A stretch of 64,000 nt of DNA, from assembly GCA_029718625.1 (NCBI GenBank), contig CM056376.1:118839906-118903905 (forward strand), in the 5' to 3' direction. Origin of the DNA: Synaphobranchus kaupii (lineage: Eukaryota; Chordata; Actinopteri; Anguilliformes; Synaphobranchidae). The position numbers were made by a program, and so were the translations under genes. The notes beneath the pieces are model-generated. The model did no database searches. It was not told where the DNA came from and worked only from the letters and a program-made list of their open reading frames with translations. Positions within the stretch are counted from its first letter, which is position 1; each line of letters starts with the position of its first letter. Below are positions 60,834-64,000 of this stretch, in pieces.

Positions 60834-60871
60834 TGTCTGCCTGTCTGTCTGTCTGTCTGTCTCTGTTTCAG
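60834..60871 (+). promoter_or_regulatory. Polypyrimidine tract of exon E made of (CTGT)n
   Basis: About seven CTGT units lead into ctctgtttcag, the acceptor of exon E. This is the second exon in this gene whose acceptor tract is a microsatellite. Confidence 0.8.
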
Positions 60872-61072
60872 TCATCTCTTCCAGCTCTCTGCTGGGATCA
60901 CCTTCAATTTCTAACTCCTCCTCTTCCTCTGTCACGCCCGCTAGCCTTTTCTCATTTTCTCCTGTACATATGATCTCTACAGTCAAACAGAAGAGCGCCT
61001 TCGCCCCTGTTGTGCGGCCACAGACTTCCCCGCCCCCCACCTGCACCAGCACCAATGGGAGCAGCCTACAGG
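60872..61072 (+). CDS. ebf3/ebf4: EBF/COE exon E (C-terminal transactivation region, penultimate coding exon)
   Basis: A 201-nt exon. It starts with tc, completing the Ile codon from exon D, and ends in phase 1 with a G before the donor gtgagc at 61073. The reading frame gives a Ser-rich stretch ([19 protein letters not shown]), then [20 protein letters not shown] and [20 protein letters not shown] and [21 protein letters not shown] is diagnostic of EBF proteins. The Ser-rich start replaces the VPSSPTMA-type sequence I recall at this position in EBF1 and EBF3. SPVHMIS resembles EBF4. The acceptor is a CTGT microsatellite ending tttcag. The usual last exon (roughly AxSGxxVPPM and stop) is not seen before the window ends. 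Confidence 0.93.
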
Positions 61073-64000
61073 GTGAGCACCCCGCCCCTTTGCCCGCCTC
61101 CCAGCCCTGCCCATCACAACTGGTCCATATAGGCAGTTAAACCCAAGTTTTTAGGATAGGGGCGGGTCATTAAACCGATGGCCATGACCCCGTCCTCTGT
61201 TTCCACCGGTTGAATTCCGGTCACAAAACATGAGGCGACTTTACGGGTCGTCCCTTTCAAAACTCGCACAATGTCGCCCACATATCCGGACGGCCCCACG
61301 TGTCAAAGTTGATCCATAACTTCCATCAAAATTCAGCTGATCATCACCAATGTCATGGTTTTCTGTTGTACCCACGGGAACAAATTCATAGTTTGTGAGG
61401 CCAGGAAAAGCGGGCCTTGTGTTTGATGGCTATGACACAAACGTGAAAAGAATTCTACATTAGAAGGTAGTGAAGTACAGTGTTTACTAGACTAAGGCTG
61501 CGGTCCAATCCATTAAATGTTCTGCCCTCCTGCACTTCCACTCACCACTTCCACTTGGGAGGATGTGACGCTGCACCAAAACAACACGAGTAGACACTCG
61601 AACCGACAGGGAGGAGCAAGGGAGAGAGCGTAATTATTTTTTAATTGGACCGCACTTGCACTCGGAAATTGAGTTTGTGAAAAACTTACATCTCAATTTT
61701 TATTCTGGCAAAAGAGCAAACTAGAAAATGATTGACAATCAATGTATTGATAGACAGCTTTTTACCTCATAAGCAGGAATGGGGAATAATACACTTTATG
61801 TTACAAAATAGGCTACCTCCCAATCAAATATATTAATACACTGCAATCAAAATGGTGGATGCATAGATTGCTTTGCAGGTGGCACAGAAGTATAAAACAA
61901 GAGGTGACCTGTATTGAATATGAAATCCAAGCAAAATGTAGCTATTTGTAATATTGCCCATGTAAGCTTGCACTGGCTCATTTGCTGGATACTCGTTGAA
62001 CTGCAACAAGCTGATTATGTAGCTAGTTATCGTTAACTAGCCTGAAATAATAATTCTAAAATTGCATCCTAGTAGGCTATGACATGAAACTATTCACTAG
62101 AGATAAAGCTATTTTATCAAACCACTAAATCAATGTTATTTCCTAATTTATTCAACATTTCAGTCGTGCAATAAAAGATTTTGGTGCCGCTTTCTCTATT
62201 TTTCAGATTTTTCCCAGGAGATACGCAAAGGGGTTCAATTTAAACTACCGAAACAGGAAGCTTGGGGTTACAGTAAAGCATTCTGGGCAATTTCACTGCC
62301 CGAAGTCTGCAGTCTTGCGGACTCGTTCCCTCGAGCCAAATCGAGGGTCGAGGAACTAATTTCATGTACTTCACTTGCATTTCTAACGGATTGGACCACA
62401 CTCGCCCTTAGCAACGCCCAGCTTCCTGTTTCTAAAGGGAGCGAGGGGAAGTGCAGGAGGGCAGAACATTTAACGGATTGGGCCGCAGTCTAAGCCTCTG
62501 TCATACCTCTAGTGTTCTTTGTCCCTAATTTTCAGAAACGCACTAATGGAAGTTGTCTTTATATTTAATTATATTATTTCATAAGTTCTTACACAAGATT
62601 TTTACGTAATTTTGGAAACAGCCTAATTTCCAAATTTGCCGAATTTGCGTAAAACATTGAAAAAAAAAACATTGAAACTTGAGGACAAAGGCATACATTT
62701 CTATTACATTTTTGTGCAATTCACCAAAGACCTTATGGCATAAATAATTTATTTATTTCTTAAAAATAACATGCAATAAAATGGCTTAATCATATTCAGT
62801 TGCTCCTGTCCCTTGCTCTCTGTAATGCTGTAATGCAGATAGTGAATCAATACATTATATACTCAACATTTACTCATTACAACATTTACTAGGGCTATAT
62901 AAAAATCCAGGGGGTAAGCACTGCTGTAGAACATTCTAAGCTTAAACCAGTTGCCATTTATAAATATATTAGTGAAATCTTCACACAAGATAAAAGAAAA
63001 GTGTATTACTGTCAAATTTTACCACTTAACATTTGAAATGAATGTATGAGTGACATTCAGGTTGCTTAAATAATCAAAAGTAACACCCTCCTTATTCCTT
63101 GTGTCAATATATTCACGCTATGAGTGAGAGCTCATGAATATTCCACATCATTAGTAATGCGCATTTATTGGGACACTGTCAACAACCTTGCCTGTCAAGT
63201 GACCGCTTCTTTCATGCCTTTTTCATATATGGCTGTTAATCACCTTCCAGGATTGAGCTACTGGTACTTTACTCAAATTACATTTTAGTGTGAGGAGTGT
63301 ACATTAACAGTACATTAGCTGCCCATATTTGTACATTCTAAATATGTCCTTTCCACAATATTTCAGAACAGATGAATGACCTCTGCTTGGAGAGTGATCA
63401 GAAATGAGACAAGATAGCGATCAAAAACTAGAATTTTAAACTTTCTTACACTTTTATTTTAATTTATTGTTTCCAAGAAATCCAGTCATTTCTTAGAGGC
63501 AAATGGTGATCATATGTCATTGATAGTGTGGTGGTCTACAATTTTGCAGCTGTAGATGTTCTACCATTCAGTGCTTTCCAAATATTTTTAGTTAGAAAAT
63601 ATTATTTTTAATAGCATATTGTTAATATAATATAATAATCCAAAACTAGTGTCATACATTTAACACGGCCACATGCAAACTGTATTTAATGATATGGGCT
63701 GTCGTCCAGTCTCAGAATTTTCTGTGGAACTGGTATGCAGTGTTAATCCAGAATTCAATAGTCTTGTGAGAAAAGCATAACTTTCAGTCATTCTCAGTAC
63801 TTGCTGCTCAGGAGCTCATTCACTAGTTCGTCATCTCTTTTTTTTCTCCTCACATGCATGCAAGGTTCCTTTTCTAAAAGATACGATTGGTCATTAATGT
63901 CTTGCAGAATTTGGGACCCAGTACACAAGACTTCACCCAGACTGTGAAAGGAATTAGGGAATTTTATTGAGCAAAAGAACAGCGTTAAAAGACAAATGAA
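61073..64000 (+). other. EBF intron following exon E (partial)
   Basis: Starts at donor gtgagc and runs off the window. It contains a roughly 1 kb DNA transposon (61497-62489) and AT-rich sequence. The final coding exon with the stop codon was not found and presumably lies beyond 64000. Confidence 0.8.
61497..62489. mobile_element. Non-autonomous DNA transposon, about 993 bp
   Basis: The left end, gctgcggtccaatccattaa then atgttctgccctcctgcact, is matched in inverse by the right end, agtgcaggagggcagaacat then ttaacggattgggccgcagt. The direct repeat ctaag flanks both ends (61492-61496 and 62490-62494). The interior is AT-rich with no transposase frame. The superfamily is uncertain: hAT-like by look, but the short duplication does not prove it. 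Confidence 0.75.

Larger units (their letters stand above)
59006..60871 (+). other. EBF intron between exons D and E (1.9 kb)
   Basis: Bounded by gtaag and tttcag. It holds a GT microsatellite, an imperfect AAT array near 59938-60020 and the CTGT acceptor tract. Nothing else is recognised. Confidence 0.9.

Noticed and set aside
61114..61299. 61-codon minus-strand open frame with protein-like composition
   Set aside because: It is short, overlaps the start of the intron after exon E, and I recognise no family. Left as unexplained sequence.

Overview
This window looks like intronic DNA of a teleost fish. It carries the 3' half of one COE/EBF (early B-cell factor) transcription factor gene on the + strand. 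The evidence for a fish is the set of teleost-typical interspersed repeats, the very high density of microsatellites and minisatellites, the low coding density, and vertebrate-type exons with consensus splice sites. No bacterial-type operon, CRISPR array, rRNA operon or viral genome is visible.

Five coding exons can be placed to the base: 41977-42065, 54809-54874, 55955-56129, 58820-59005 and 60872-61072. Their phases agree across every junction. They encode the end of the IPT/TIG domain and helix 1 of the HLH, the two tandemly duplicated second helices that mark vertebrate EBFs, and most of the Ser/Thr/Pro-rich C-terminal transactivation region. The DNA-binding zinc-knuckle exons and the body of the IPT domain were not found upstream. 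The last short coding exon was not found by position 64000. The gene therefore enters from the left, through an intron of at least 42 kb, and leaves on the right. The protein resembles EBF3 and EBF4 more than EBF1 or EBF2. Several residues lean towards EBF4, but the paralogue needs a phylogeny.

Layout. 1-41976 is one large intron. It holds several CpG-rich and conserved-looking AT/GC-balanced blocks (candidate enhancers), a 5S rRNA-derived retroposon, copies of a tRNA-like interspersed repeat, a Harbinger-like element with a Myb/SANT-like ORF, a Tc1/mariner relic, two MITEs, a 1.1 kb CA-rich minisatellite, a 500-N assembly gap, and a 2.1 kb pyrimidine-only 20-bp array. 42066-54808 is the intron between helix 1 and the first helix 2. 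It holds long CA arrays, a 48-bp minisatellite, and two inverted copies of one MITE. The last 9 kb holds exons B to E with short introns. One of these introns contains a 56-bp minisatellite that seems to have grown out of the 5' splice site itself. A roughly 1 kb DNA transposon lies in the intron after exon E.

As a unit, the five exons build the dimerisation and activation half of one nuclear transcription factor. The rest is regulatory and repetitive intron. Most long open frames here are translations of simple repeats and are not listed as genes.
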